Positions 7,323 to 16,428 of a stretch of 64,000 bases of DNA are shown here, in pieces. The notes under the pieces were generated by a model. That model was not told where the DNA came from and made no database searches. It saw only the letters and a program-made list of their open reading frames with translations. The stretch is from assembly GCF_022532105.1 (NCBI RefSeq), contig NZ_CP092832.1, positions 372,001 to 436,000 of the forward strand, read 5' to 3'. The stretch comes from Flavobacterium sp. HJ-32-4 (GTDB taxonomy: Bacteria > Bacteroidota > Bacteroidia > Flavobacteriales > Flavobacteriaceae). The position numbers and the translations under genes were made by a program. How positions within the stretch are numbered: the first letter of the stretch is position 1; every line of letters begins with the position of its first letter.

Positions 7323-10300
7323 TTATCGCACCACCTGCACCCACTGCCCCTTCGTACGGGCTACATACGAATGGTCGTACATCGCTTCACACTGCAAACC
7401 AGGCAGGTAATAAGTGCCCAGATAAGAGGCATTCAGCTTGACCGTCAACACTTTCGTTTCATTGGCCTTCAGCGCAAAGTAGAAGTTCGTCCGGTCATCG
7501 CGGATGTCGATGTAGTCGGCGTAATTCTTCGTTGCTTCGCCGTAATCGGTATACCGCGTATTCACGATTTCAAAACCGGACGGCAGTATCTGCGTCAGCG
7601 CCACGTTCTCTACCCGCTCGTTGGTGATATTCTTTACGGTGATCAAGGCCATAAACTCTGTCCCTTGCCGGATCGCACCTACCTTCACCGGTTGTCCTTT
7701 TCCGTCGAGGTATTTGATGGTTGCGGTCAGGTTGCCCGTTTGTGGTTGCTCCTGGCCCACCGGCATAACGCCCGAGTTCTCAAGTGTTACAAACAAGGTA
7801 TTCCCCTTCCGGTTCTTCAGCGTAACCGAATTCGCGCCGGCACCCACCGGCAACACCCGGGTCACAACGGATTTTCCGGTTTGGATGGTTTCCTGTTTAC
7901 CTCCCACGGTAAGAACAACATCGACGCCTTTGCCTCCATTCTCACGGGCAAAGCGCGACATAGCCAAGAGTCCGTAGGCCGTTGTCTGGGTGCTCATGTA
8001 GCCGTCAGACGACATCGAGGCGGCGAGTTTCTTCGCCATACGGAAGGCCCGCTGTTTGTCGCCCATTAACAACAGGGTTTCGAGCGCCATCGCCCGATTG
8101 CGGTCGGCTGAACCGTAGTAATACCAATAACGACCGCCTGTTTCATCGATGGGTGTATTCGCCAGGAGTGCCTGTCCTGCCGATTTTTGCCCGGCAACGG
8201 CGTAAGCTGCGGCGAGTCGGAGCTTGCTTTCGTTTGAAATGCCTTTCGTTTCGCGCATCCGGTTCATCGAGGCAAGGTCAGGGGAACCGGCCACGGCAAG
8301 GGTATACAGTCGGTACGCCTGTGCGATATCGTTGCCATATTGCGGTTGGAAGCGCCATAACTTGGCCTCTTTTTTCTGGTAGGAAATCCATTTTTGACGG
8401 AAACCGGACGGTATGGCGTAGCCCTTTTTCTCGGCTTCCAGAAGGAAGTGCCCGGCATATGACGTGCCCCAGTCGTCTTCATCACTATTTCCCGGCCAGT
8501 ACGAGAAGCCACCCGATGCCAGTTGGAAGCCGCTTACGCGCTTGATTCCCGCCATGACATTGTATTGGATCTTGCCCCGTCGGTCGGCATCCACATCGGC
8601 AATATCGGTGAGGTACAGTTGCGGGAATACCGACGAGGTGGTCTGTTCGATGCAGCCGTGCGGGTAGGTCACCAAATAGTCGAGACGGCTGTTGAGGTTC
8701 ATGGCCGGAATCGACGAAATCTCCAGCTTTGCCTTATTGCTTCCGGCGACGCCAAACGGCTTCCAGGTCAGCATGCGCGACTGGTTACCGGCCAACACAG
8801 ACGGCGTCGACAGATTCGTAACCGGATTCGGATTGACGAGGTCGAGTTCGACATCATAAGCGGAACGGAAGGCACCGGAGCTTGCTGTAATCTGCACCTT
8901 CGACACGCCGGTAAGGTTACTTGCCGCAATGGTGAAATATACCAGTTTTTCATCCGGTGAGGCAAACGAGACTTTTTGGGTGGCACTTCCTACTACCTTC
9001 AATCCGTTGCTGGCCTTTAGGGTAACGGTCACGTCCTTCACGCGCTTATCCATCGCAAACACCGTCACCGGTACCACGGCTTTTTCCGACGGCGATATCT
9101 TCCGCGGAAGCGAACCTAACACCATGAGCGGGCTCTTCACTGCCACAGTTTTATCCGCCTTACCATACGCACTGGTCTCTGTATTCGCCGCGACCACCAT
9201 CGCCCTGACGGAGCCGATATATTTCGGTAATTTGATGGTATGCGTCGCACTTCCGCCTTTCGCCAATTCAAAAGGCCCGAAGTAGACGACCACCGGCTTG
9301 AAGCGATTGGCTTTCTTGGCTTTACCACCAAGCAAGTCCTGGTCGCCACCGATGCTGAAAATTTGGCTGATCTGGCCGCCATACGCCCCGATGACATCGT
9401 CGTAAATGTCCCAGGTGCGCACGCCGAGGGCCTCACGCACGTAGAAACTCTCCCACGCATCCGGTGTCTTGAAGCGGGTGAGGTCGAGCAGGCCATCGTC
9501 GACAATGGCTACCGTATACGTCATCCGTTTGCCGGTCGCTTCTGAGACACGCAAGTTGAACGATTGTTCCGGCTTCAGCTCATCGGGCATGGAAATGACC
9601 GGCTTGAGGATGGTATTTTTATCGATGACGCTCACCGGCACGATACCGTACATCCGGATAGGCGAGTCGTTCTTCGTATTGGCATGAGGCTGCAGCAGCG
9701 TCACGTTCAGGTACACATTGGGTGCCATTTGCGGCGTCACCGGAATCGAAATACGGGTTTCGCCTTTTTTCGTCTCGGCCCACAAGGTGCTGACCACATG
9801 CGATCCGTTTTCGAGTGACACCAACGCCCGTCCGCCGGCACTTGACGGGAATGATAATTCGATGTTTTCGCCGACGCCATATTCTTTCTTGTCGGTCGAC
9901 AGCATCAGCATGTTGGCATTCGTCGAGAAATCATTGCGGCTGCGCGTCGTCCAGGATGGCCAATCAATCGTTACCGCCGTGGCCGTAGCATGGCCGCCCT
10001 CGGGATCGGACACCCGAACGACATACCGCCCCCATTCGTCATTCGACAGCGAAAATGCCACGCTCGCCTTGCCCGCCGTATTGGTGCTGACTACAAAACT
10101 GCGGACCATCTGCGTCGAACTGGCCGAGCTGTAGTCGGCATTTTCATCCGATTGTTGCCACCACCAATTCCACTCGGTCTTGAAGACCTTCACTTCCAGT
10201 TTGGAAACAGCCTTCGGGCGACCCGCGTCGTCAACCGTCACGATATCAAACTGGTTGGACCGTCCGGTTTCGAGCATGCCGTAGCGATTTGGTTCCGGCG

Positions 10301-12956
10301 CTTTGATGCCGACGTAGGTAGCGAACGGTGAGTAATTGGCGGTAAAAACATCGCTGCTGAAATCGCCCCCTTCCTCATATACTTTGGTTACGAAAGCGGC
10401 GCGCAACATACCCGGCGCCTGCCCCTGTAATTTCGGATTGAGCGGTATGGAAACGCGGCCTTTGTCGTCGAGTTTTCCGTTGAAAATGCTGATCTCCTCG
10501 GTGTTGAACGTGCGCACGAGGTCGTCGAAATGGTACAGCGGATATTGTTTAAAGGTCGTAGCCTGCTGGGTAAATTTCGCCTGTACGTCCACTTTGAGTC
10601 CTTTAGCGATCGCACCGTGCAACCACGCCACTTCCAGGTTCAACCGGTTCGGGCGGGCGAAGCTGAACCGCGGATCGGCCAGTGCATTCCGGATGCGGAG
10701 TCGATTCGGCTTGATTGTTTCAATCTTGATGCTTTTGTAGAAGCGCGCGCCGCCCACCGACACCATCGCTTCCCAATTTCCGGTAGGTGCACTGGCGTCG
10801 GTGTCGACAGGAAAGACGTAATGGTTCCACTTGTTCGACTTGCGGACGGTTTGGTAGACGACCTTACCCTGCGGATCCGACAGGCGGAAACGGATAGGAT
10901 GCCCTTCCGGGATGCGGTTGGCTGCGTCGTCAAGGATGAACGACAACCACAGTCGGTCGCCCGGACGCCAAACACCCCGCTCGCCATACAAATATCCCTT
11001 CAATCCCTTTTGCAGTTCTTCACCGGCGACATCAAAGTTGGAGACGGAAAGCGCCAATCCGTCGTCTAACTTTACATACGTTGTATTCGAACCCTTGGTC
11101 ACGATGGCGAAATAGGCAAACTTCTTCGATGTAAGGGTCGCCACGCCTTCCCCGTTGGTCGTGCCGGTGGCGATTTTCTGCTGTTGGTAGCTGTAGAACT
11201 CGACTTTAGCACCGCCCACCGGCTGCGTCGTCAACAAGTCCGCCACGGCAACCAGGTACGATTTATTCTCGCCCCGTTTGACGATGACGCCCAGGTTGGT
11301 CGCCAGCACATTCGTGGCCACACCGGCGTCGTAGTAGTACGAACTGTTGCACGGATCCTGTCGTTCGCGCCATTCATAGCTGTCGAAATAGCGACCGTAA
11401 TACGAATCGTAGCTGTAGTTCCGCTCGTCTTCATTCTCCTCTTCTTCGTCATCGGATGAATCGTCGCTTTCGTAGGAGTCACCCGAGTCTTCGCGTCCGA
11501 CGCAGTCGTAGAGCGAATACGACTTCCGGAAGGTAAATTCCACCCGATAAATCGCACCCGGATCGGGTTGGATAATCTTGGCAAGGTCAAGGCTGAAGGT
11601 GTTCCATTTCGACATTTTCACCAACGGATTCTCGTCCAGGTTGAGCGTCTTCGTCGCGATGGGTTGCCCGACCCGTGCCAGGTTTTCGTTTCCGTTCAGT
11701 TCGTTGTACTGTAGGAATTGCAGGATGTTGTTCTTATAAATCTTGAAAATCCGCACATCGACCTTCGACAGGTTGACCGCCTCGAAATTGATGCGTAGGT
11801 TTCCGGAAGATGGCAGGATGGTACCGTTTTTCACCAACCGTATGTTCGGCTTGATCTGTTCAAGCGAAATATCGGACGTGCTGTTGCCCAGGAGTTTCTT
11901 ACCGTATTCACTTTCGATTCCGGCAAACACTTCTACGCGGATGGCACCTGAAACGGATACGTCTTCGGAAGCGGAAGGTGACACATACGCAACCAGCGCC
12001 GAATCGGTGCTCACCGCGGTTGAATCCACCACCGCAACAGTGTCGGTAGCAACGGTAGTTGTTTCCTGCGTTGGGATCCGGTTGCTGAAAAACACCTTCA
12101 GTATATTTCCCTGCACGGCAAACCGGAGGTTGTTCGCGTTCCGGATGGAGACGAGTCCGCTGAAATCCTGCATTTTCAACAAAGGCTGTGAGAAATTGAT
12201 GAGCGCCAGTTGGTTGTTAGCCGGATCGAGCCGCACATCCAATATCCGAAACTGTCCTTTAGCCGCTACGGTATGCTCGATGACGTTCTTGCGGTCGATG
12301 TCTAACGGCGCGCCCGTTTCGTCGATATACAATTTACTCTCGGTGGTTTGGAGGGGAATGCTGTCAATCCGAAAACGAAACTCAGTGCCCGGACCCGACT
12401 TCGCAAACACAATTTTCAGGTCTTTGCCCATATGGTGTGCCCTGACCAACTGCATGGCCTCGGCCGGTTGCAGCACGTCGGCCGAACGCAACACCGCATT
12501 GAGGTATTGATAATCCGGACTATACGATTGGAAATCGAGGGTTTCAACCGCAAAATCTTGTTTGACCGTTTTGATGGTAAAGCGGAACTCGCGGAGGTCT
12601 TTCGGCACTTTTGCTACGGCGCCGAGACGAAACTCGACCTGATATTCCGTATCCGCCTCCAGTTTTTTAGACGGTACGAAGGCCACCGTGTTCGTCGACA
12701 GCGCGACTACTTTTCCGGAGACAGAGGGAGAGATGTCGAAGAGATCGTCGTCGAGTTCCTGCCCTTTCTGCCATTGCGGGTGCTCGGTGGCCAGCACCAC
12801 CCGGATGTCAGAGCCCGTCGGAACGATGCCCGCCGTAAAACCCGTTATGTAATCTTTGTAGAATTCAGGGTTGGAATTGAAATCGGCAGCCGGTTTCTTA
12901 CAGGCATGAAAAACCATCAGTGTGAGCAGTACACACCAGATTCCTTTTGTTTTCAT
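7323..12956 (-). CDS. Bacterial alpha-2-macroglobulin, thioester type, lipoprotein
   Basis: 1877 residues. The signal peptide ends in a lipobox with Cys19 (VFHAC). It carries consecutive macroglobulin MG-type beta domains, then the thioester motif CIEQ at residues 1435-1438 (PHGCIEQTTS), a helical thioester-containing domain (about 1400-1700) and a C-terminal receptor-binding-like domain. Bacterial members are periplasmic protease traps that covalently capture proteases through the thioester. Two low-complexity insertions stand out: a Thr/Ser/Val/Ala-rich stretch near residues 295-335, and a strongly acidic Asp/Glu/Ser then Tyr-rich stretch near 480-545. It is followed after 3 nt by pbpC. The promoter is less clear: GAAATTTG is the nearest -7-like sequence upstream. 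Confidence 0.95.
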   Translation of the reverse strand: MKTKGIWCVLLTLMVFHACKKPAADFNSNPEFYKDYITGFTAGIVPTGSDIRVVLATEHPQWQKGQELDDDLFDISPSVSGKVVALSTNTVAFVPSKKLEADTEYQVEFRLGAVAKVPKDLREFRFTIKTVKQDFAVETLDFQSYSPDYQYLNAVLRSADVLQPAEAMQLVRAHHMGKDLKIVFAKSGPGTEFRFRIDSIPLQTTESKLYIDETGAPLDIDRKNVIEHTVAAKGQFRILDVRLDPANNQLALINFSQPLLKMQDFSGLVSIRNANNLRFAVQGNILKVFFSNRIPTQETTTVATDTVAVVDSTAVSTDSALVAYVSPSASEDVSVSGAIRVEVFAGIESEYGKKLLGNSTSDISLEQIKPNIRLVKNGTILPSSGNLRINFEAVNLSKVDVRIFKIYKNNILQFLQYNELNGNENLARVGQPIATKTLNLDENPLVKMSKWNTFSLDLAKIIQPDPGAIYRVEFTFRKSYSLYDCVGREDSGDSYESDDSSDDEEEENEDERNYSYDSYYGRYFDSYEWRERQDPCNSSYYYDAGVATNVLATNLGVIVKRGENKSYLVAVADLLTTQPVGGAKVEFYSYQQQKIATGTTNGEGVATLTSKKFAYFAIVTKGSNTTYVKLDDGLALSVSNFDVAGEELQKGLKGYLYGERGVWRPGDRLWLSFILDDAANRIPEGHPIRFRLSDPQGKVVYQTVRKSNKWNHYVFPVDTDASAPTGNWEAMVSVGGARFYKSIKIETIKPNRLRIRNALADPRFSFARPNRLNLEVAWLHGAIAKGLKVDVQAKFTQQATTFKQYPLYHFDDLVRTFNTEEISIFNGKLDDKGRVSIPLNPKLQGQAPGMLRAAFVTKVYEEGGDFSSDVFTANYSPFATYVGIKAPEPNRYGMLETGRSNQFDIVTVDDAGRPKAVSKLEVKVFKTEWNWWWQQSDENADYSSASSTQMVRSFVVSTNTAGKASVAFSLSNDEWGRYVVRVSDPEGGHATATAVTIDWPSWTTRSRNDFSTNANMLMLSTDKKEYGVGENIELSFPSSAGGRALVSLENGSHVVSTLWAETKKGETRISIPVTPQMAPNVYLNVTLLQPHANTKNDSPIRMYGIVPVSVIDKNTILKPVISMPDELKPEQSFNLRVSEATGKRMTYTVAIVDDGLLDLTRFKTPDAWESFYVREALGVRTWDIYDDVIGAYGGQISQIFSIGGDQDLLGGKAKKANRFKPVVVYFGPFELAKGGSATHTIKLPKYIGSVRAMVVAANTETSAYGKADKTVAVKSPLMVLGSLPRKISPSEKAVVPVTVFAMDKRVKDVTVTLKASNGLKVVGSATQKVSFASPDEKLVYFTIAASNLTGVSKVQITASSGAFRSAYDVELDLVNPNPVTNLSTPSVLAGNQSRMLTWKPFGVAGSNKAKLEISSIPAMNLNSRLDYLVTYPHGCIEQTTSSVFPQLYLTDIADVDADRRGKIQYNVMAGIKRVSGFQLASGGFSYWPGNSDEDDWGTSYAGHFLLEAEKKGYAIPSGFRQKWISYQKKEAKLWRFQPQYGNDIAQAYRLYTLAVAGSPDLASMNRMRETKGISNESKLRLAAAYAVAGQKSAGQALLANTPIDETGGRYWYYYGSADRNRAMALETLLLMGDKQRAFRMAKKLAASMSSDGYMSTQTTAYGLLAMSRFARENGGKGVDVVLTVGGKQETIQTGKSVVTRVLPVGAGANSVTLKNRKGNTLFVTLENSGVMPVGQEQPQTGNLTATIKYLDGKGQPVKVGAIRQGTEFMALITVKNITNERVENVALTQILPSGFEIVNTRYTDYGEATKNYADYIDIRDDRTNFYFALKANETKVLTVKLNASYLGTYYLPGLQCEAMYDHSYVARTKGQWVQVVR

Positions 12957-13138
12957 TGGTTTTGGAGACGTGTTGGTTGAGAAGAGGGTGAACGGTCGGT
13001 AACGAAGTACTTCAAATTTCTGCCATAACTGGGAAAGACTTCCATATATTGCATGAAAGTACTATTATTTTTTTAGGATTTGTTCATGCGCATTTCGCAA
13101 GCCGCAAAATAATTTTCAACAAACGGTAAAACAGGGCA

Positions 13139-13582
13139 TTACTTTCGCCTCGACGCAAAAAAACGCAGCATCAAATCGGCGGCTTCGGCTTCGAGTACAC
13201 CCCACGAAACCTCTGTCTTTGGGTGAAGGGTGGTACCCATGTTGCGATAGCCCCGCTGTGCATCAGGAGAAGCGAAGACAATTCTTGAGATCTGGCTCCA
13301 ATACAGGGCCCCGGCGCACATCTGGCAGGGTTCGACCGTCACATATAACGTACAACCTTTCAGGTATTTACCGCCCAGATAGTTGGCCGCAGCCGTTATT
13401 GCCTGCATTTCGGCGTGGGCTGTTACGTCATTCAATAACTCGGTAAGGTTATGTGACCGGGCGATGACCTGATCGTTGGCAACGATGACCGCCCCGATCG
13501 GAATTTCCCCTTTGTCAAACGCCATTTGCGCTTCCTGCAGCGCTTTTTTCATGAAATAGTCGTCGGTGAAGGGATTTTCCAT
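13139..13582 (-). CDS. tadA: tRNA-specific adenosine deaminase
   Basis: 147 residues, usual size. The enzyme converts A34 of tRNA-Arg(ACG) to inosine. The zinc-deaminase signature is complete: His56-Ala-Glu58 in TAHAEMQ and Cys86/Cys89 in PCQMCAGAL. It is divergent from dxs with 81 bp between the start codons. A perfect -7 box lies only 4 nt from the ATG, so the mRNA is probably leaderless. Alternative members of this fold (guanine or cytosine deaminases) are less likely given the family motifs and the position next to dxs, as commonly seen in Flavobacteriaceae. Confidence 0.93.
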   Translation of the reverse strand: MENPFTDDYFMKKALQEAQMAFDKGEIPIGAVIVANDQVIARSHNLTELLNDVTAHAEMQAITAAANYLGGKYLKGCTLYVTVEPCQMCAGALYWSQISRIVFASPDAQRGYRNMGTTLHPKTEVSWGVLEAEAADLMLRFFASRRK

Positions 13583-13586
13583 ACGG

Positions 13587-13594
13587 CAAAAATA
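13587..13594 (-). promoter_or_regulatory. -7 promoter box (TATTTTTG) of tadA, 4 nt before the ATG
   Basis: Perfect TAnnTTTG on the minus strand, separated from the tadA ATG by CCGT only. It predicts a transcript starting at the start codon. Confidence 0.6.
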
Positions 13595-13649
13595 GCGGTT
13601 TTACCCAGACGTCCCGAGGGTGGATAGCCCCTAAGTCGACGTAAAATCG

Positions 13650-13657
13650 TAATTTTG
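13650..13657 (+). promoter_or_regulatory. -7 promoter box (TAATTTTG) of dxs, 6 nt before the ATG
   Basis: Perfect TAnnTTTG 6 nt before ATG 13664. An in-frame TTG at 13655 lies inside the box and is therefore unlikely to be the start. Confidence 0.6.
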
Positions 13658-13663
13658 CCCGAC

Positions 13664-15424
13664 ATGGCTTCGCTTCTTGACACCCTCGTCTTTCCTTCTG
13701 ATCTACGGAAACTTCCGGAAGACCAACTCCCGAAGTTGGCCGAGGAATTGCGGGCCTTTATCATTGGCGTAGTGGCTACCAAAGAAGGCCACCTGGGCGC
13801 CAGCCTGGGCGTGGTTGAACTCACGATCGCGCTGCATTACGTATTCGACACGCCCGATGACCTGCTTATCTGGGACGTGGGGCACCAGGCTTACGGCCAT
13901 AAAATATTAACTGGCAGACGCGAACAGTTTCCGACCAACCGCCGTTTGGGAGGCATTTCCGGTTTCCCGAAACGGGAGGAGAGCATCTATGACACCTTCG
14001 GCACCGGCCATTCCTCTACGTCGATCTCGGCCGCCTTGGGCATGGCAATTGCCTCGCGGCTCAACGGCCACCCTGACCGCCAACATGTGGCAGTGATCGG
14101 TGATGCATCGATTGCTTCGGGGATGGCATTTGAGGGCCTCAACCACGCCGGTGTTACCGATGCGAATCTATTGGTGGTATTGAACGACAACGCCATTGGG
14201 ATCGACCCCAGTGTCGGTGCGCTCAAAGCCTATCTCACCGCCGTCAAAGAAGGACGGAATCCGCGTACGAACAACATTATCAAAGCCCTTAACTTCAATT
14301 ACTCCGGACCGATTGACGGCCACGATTTGCCGACGCTCGTACGGGAACTACGACGGTTAAAGGCGGTCAAAGGACCTAAATTCCTGCACATCATCACCAC
14401 CAAAGGAAAAGGATTGCGACAGGCCGAGGAAGACCAGGTGCGGTATCATGCGCCCGGACGCTTCGACGCAGTAACAGGCGAAATCCAGGTGAAGAGTGAA
14501 GAAGGCCTTCCTCCCAAATTCCAGGATGTATTCGGTTTGACGTTGTGCGAGCTTGCCCGCCAAAACCGCAAGATCATCGGTATCACGCCCGCCATGCCGA
14601 CGGGCAGTTCGATGAAATTCATGATGGAGGAGTTCCCCGACCGTGCGTTCGACGTGGGCATTGCCGAGCAACATGCCGTTACGCTGGCCGCCGGTATGGC
14701 CACGCAGGGCATGGTGGTTTATTGCAACATTTACTCGTCGTTCCTGCAACGCGCATACGACCAGGTTATACACGATGTAGCCCTGCAGAATCTCCCCGTG
14801 GTATTCTGCCTCGATCGCGCCGGACTCGTGGGTGAAGACGGACCTACCCATCACGGCGTATTTGACCTCGCCTATTTGCGGTGCATTCCCAATATGATGG
14901 TGTTTGCCCCGAAAGACGAAGTCGAGTTACGGAACATCCTATATACCGTTCAATGTGGTTTACCCCACCCGATTGCCATCCGTTATCCGCGTGGACGTGG
15001 CACCGTTACTGACTGGCAGCAGCCGTTCGAGGTCGTTCCGTATGGCAAGGCCGTATCGTTGCGATCGGGTGAACGGGTGGCGCTGCTTTCAACGGGTACG
15101 ATGGCGCACGAAGTAACAGCTGCGCTCGACCAAAGCGGCGTCGAATTTGCCCACTTCCACTTCGGTTTTATCAAGCCATTGGATGAAGACCTATTGCGCC
15201 ACCTATTCACCACCTTCGAGACCGTGGTCACTATAGAAGACGGCTGTGTCAGCGGCGGATTTGGTTCAGCCATCGCCGAACATGCCGCGCAAAATGGGTA
15301 CAAGGGCACCTTGCAACTACTCGGAATTCCAGATGAATTTATCCCGCAGGGAAGCATTGAGGAACTAAAACGTTATAGTAAAATAGATGTTAAAAGTCTG
15401 GCGGAAATTTTCGCGTCGCTCTGA
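13664..15424 (+). CDS. dxs: 1-deoxy-D-xylulose-5-phosphate synthase
   Basis: 586 residues. DXS condenses pyruvate and glyceraldehyde 3-phosphate using thiamine diphosphate, the first step of the MEP isoprenoid pathway. Visible are WDVGHQAYGHKILTGR, GTGHSSTSISAALGMA, the cofactor region IGDASIASGMAFEGLNHAG ending in LNDNAIGI, the catalytic Glu in DVGIAEQHAVTLAAGMA, and LDRAGLVGEDGPTHHGVFDL with the conserved His pair. The usual GDG of the cofactor motif is GDA here. The start is placed at ATG 13664 because the upstream TTG lies in the -7 box. Downstream come the DUF3078 gene and convergent dgt, a neighbourhood common in Flavobacteriaceae. Confidence 0.97.
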   Translation: MASLLDTLVFPSDLRKLPEDQLPKLAEELRAFIIGVVATKEGHLGASLGVVELTIALHYVFDTPDDLLIWDVGHQAYGHKILTGRREQFPTNRRLGGISGFPKREESIYDTFGTGHSSTSISAALGMAIASRLNGHPDRQHVAVIGDASIASGMAFEGLNHAGVTDANLLVVLNDNAIGIDPSVGALKAYLTAVKEGRNPRTNNIIKALNFNYSGPIDGHDLPTLVRELRRLKAVKGPKFLHIITTKGKGLRQAEEDQVRYHAPGRFDAVTGEIQVKSEEGLPPKFQDVFGLTLCELARQNRKIIGITPAMPTGSSMKFMMEEFPDRAFDVGIAEQHAVTLAAGMATQGMVVYCNIYSSFLQRAYDQVIHDVALQNLPVVFCLDRAGLVGEDGPTHHGVFDLAYLRCIPNMMVFAPKDEVELRNILYTVQCGLPHPIAIRYPRGRGTVTDWQQPFEVVPYGKAVSLRSGERVALLSTGTMAHEVTAALDQSGVEFAHFHFGFIKPLDEDLLRHLFTTFETVVTIEDGCVSGGFGSAIAEHAAQNGYKGTLQLLGIPDEFIPQGSIEELKRYSKIDVKSLAEIFASL

Positions 15425-15457
15425 AAAAAGGCATTTTTGTAAAGCGGCAAAGACGAT

Positions 15458-16426
15458 ATGAGAACGTTTCTTTTCTTTCTATTGCTTGGTAGTCCTATCC
15501 TCCTTTTCAGCCAGACAAGGGACACGATCGTTACCGTAGAAAAAAAGGTAAGTGTGAAAGTGCCGGATGTCGTTTCGCCCTGGCAGAAAAAGAACAGTAT
15601 CGGCTTCGATGTAAACGAAATTGCCTTTGTAAACTGGAACGCGGGTGGTGTCAGTTCCATTTCGGGTTTACTCAAAACGAACTTCAGCCGTATTTACACG
15701 AAGCGGAACATCAAGTGGGGCAACGAGTTGATCATGCGCTACGGCCTCAACAAACAGGATGGTATCGAGGTGCGTAAAACCGACGATGCCGTGCAATTGA
15801 ACTCGACCGTGGGGTACCGACGTGACACCCTTTCGAACTGGTTCCACTCGGCCAAGTTCACGTTTTCCACGCAGTTTTCGAACGGATACAACTACCCTGA
15901 TAAAAGCCATCCGATTTCGCGCGCCTTCGCACCGGCTTACACGTTTTTGGGTATTGGTGCCGAGTATTCCAACAAGGAGAAAAAAGTCAATATCTACTTA
16001 TCGCCGCTCACGATGAAAAACACCCTGGTGCTCGACCAACGCCTGGCCGACCTGGGGACGTTTGGCGTTGACAAGGCCGTGTACGACGCCGATGGCAATC
16101 GCATCCGGCGCGGGAAGCGGTCACGGACCGAGTTGGGAACACTGGTCTCTACCCACTTCAAAGCCACTGTCGCGAAGAACATTACCTACGAGAACCGCCT
16201 CAGCCTCTATACGGACTACCTCAACCGGTTCGGCAATATCGACACTGACTGGCAGGGAACCCTTGACCTTGTAGTCAATGAGTATATACGGGCTAATATC
16301 GGTTTCCACGTCATTTATGACGATGATATCAAGGCAAATGAAGAACGGGATGGCAAGCAGGTGCAGGTCGGGCCGAAAATCCAGCTAAAGCAAATGCTCG
16401 GTATCGGCGCTGTTTACAATTTCTGA
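15458..16426 (+). CDS. DUF3078 outer-membrane beta-barrel-like protein
   Basis: 322 residues with a cleavable signal peptide (MRTFLFFLLLGSPILLFSQ). The body matches DUF3078, recognised by WQKKNSIGFDVNEIAFVNW and repeated amphipathic beta-strands with aromatic belts, ending in Phe (GIGAVYNF) as expected of an outer-membrane barrel. The function is unknown. It starts 33 nt after dxs. A partial -7 box (CATTTTTG, 15432-15439) suggests it may also have its own promoter. It converges on dgt with 2 nt between the stops. Confidence 0.85.
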   Translation: MRTFLFFLLLGSPILLFSQTRDTIVTVEKKVSVKVPDVVSPWQKKNSIGFDVNEIAFVNWNAGGVSSISGLLKTNFSRIYTKRNIKWGNELIMRYGLNKQDGIEVRKTDDAVQLNSTVGYRRDTLSNWFHSAKFTFSTQFSNGYNYPDKSHPISRAFAPAYTFLGIGAEYSNKEKKVNIYLSPLTMKNTLVLDQRLADLGTFGVDKAVYDADGNRIRRGKRSRTELGTLVSTHFKATVAKNITYENRLSLYTDYLNRFGNIDTDWQGTLDLVVNEYIRANIGFHVIYDDDIKANEERDGKQVQVGPKIQLKQMLGIGAVYNF

Positions 16427-16428
16427 CT

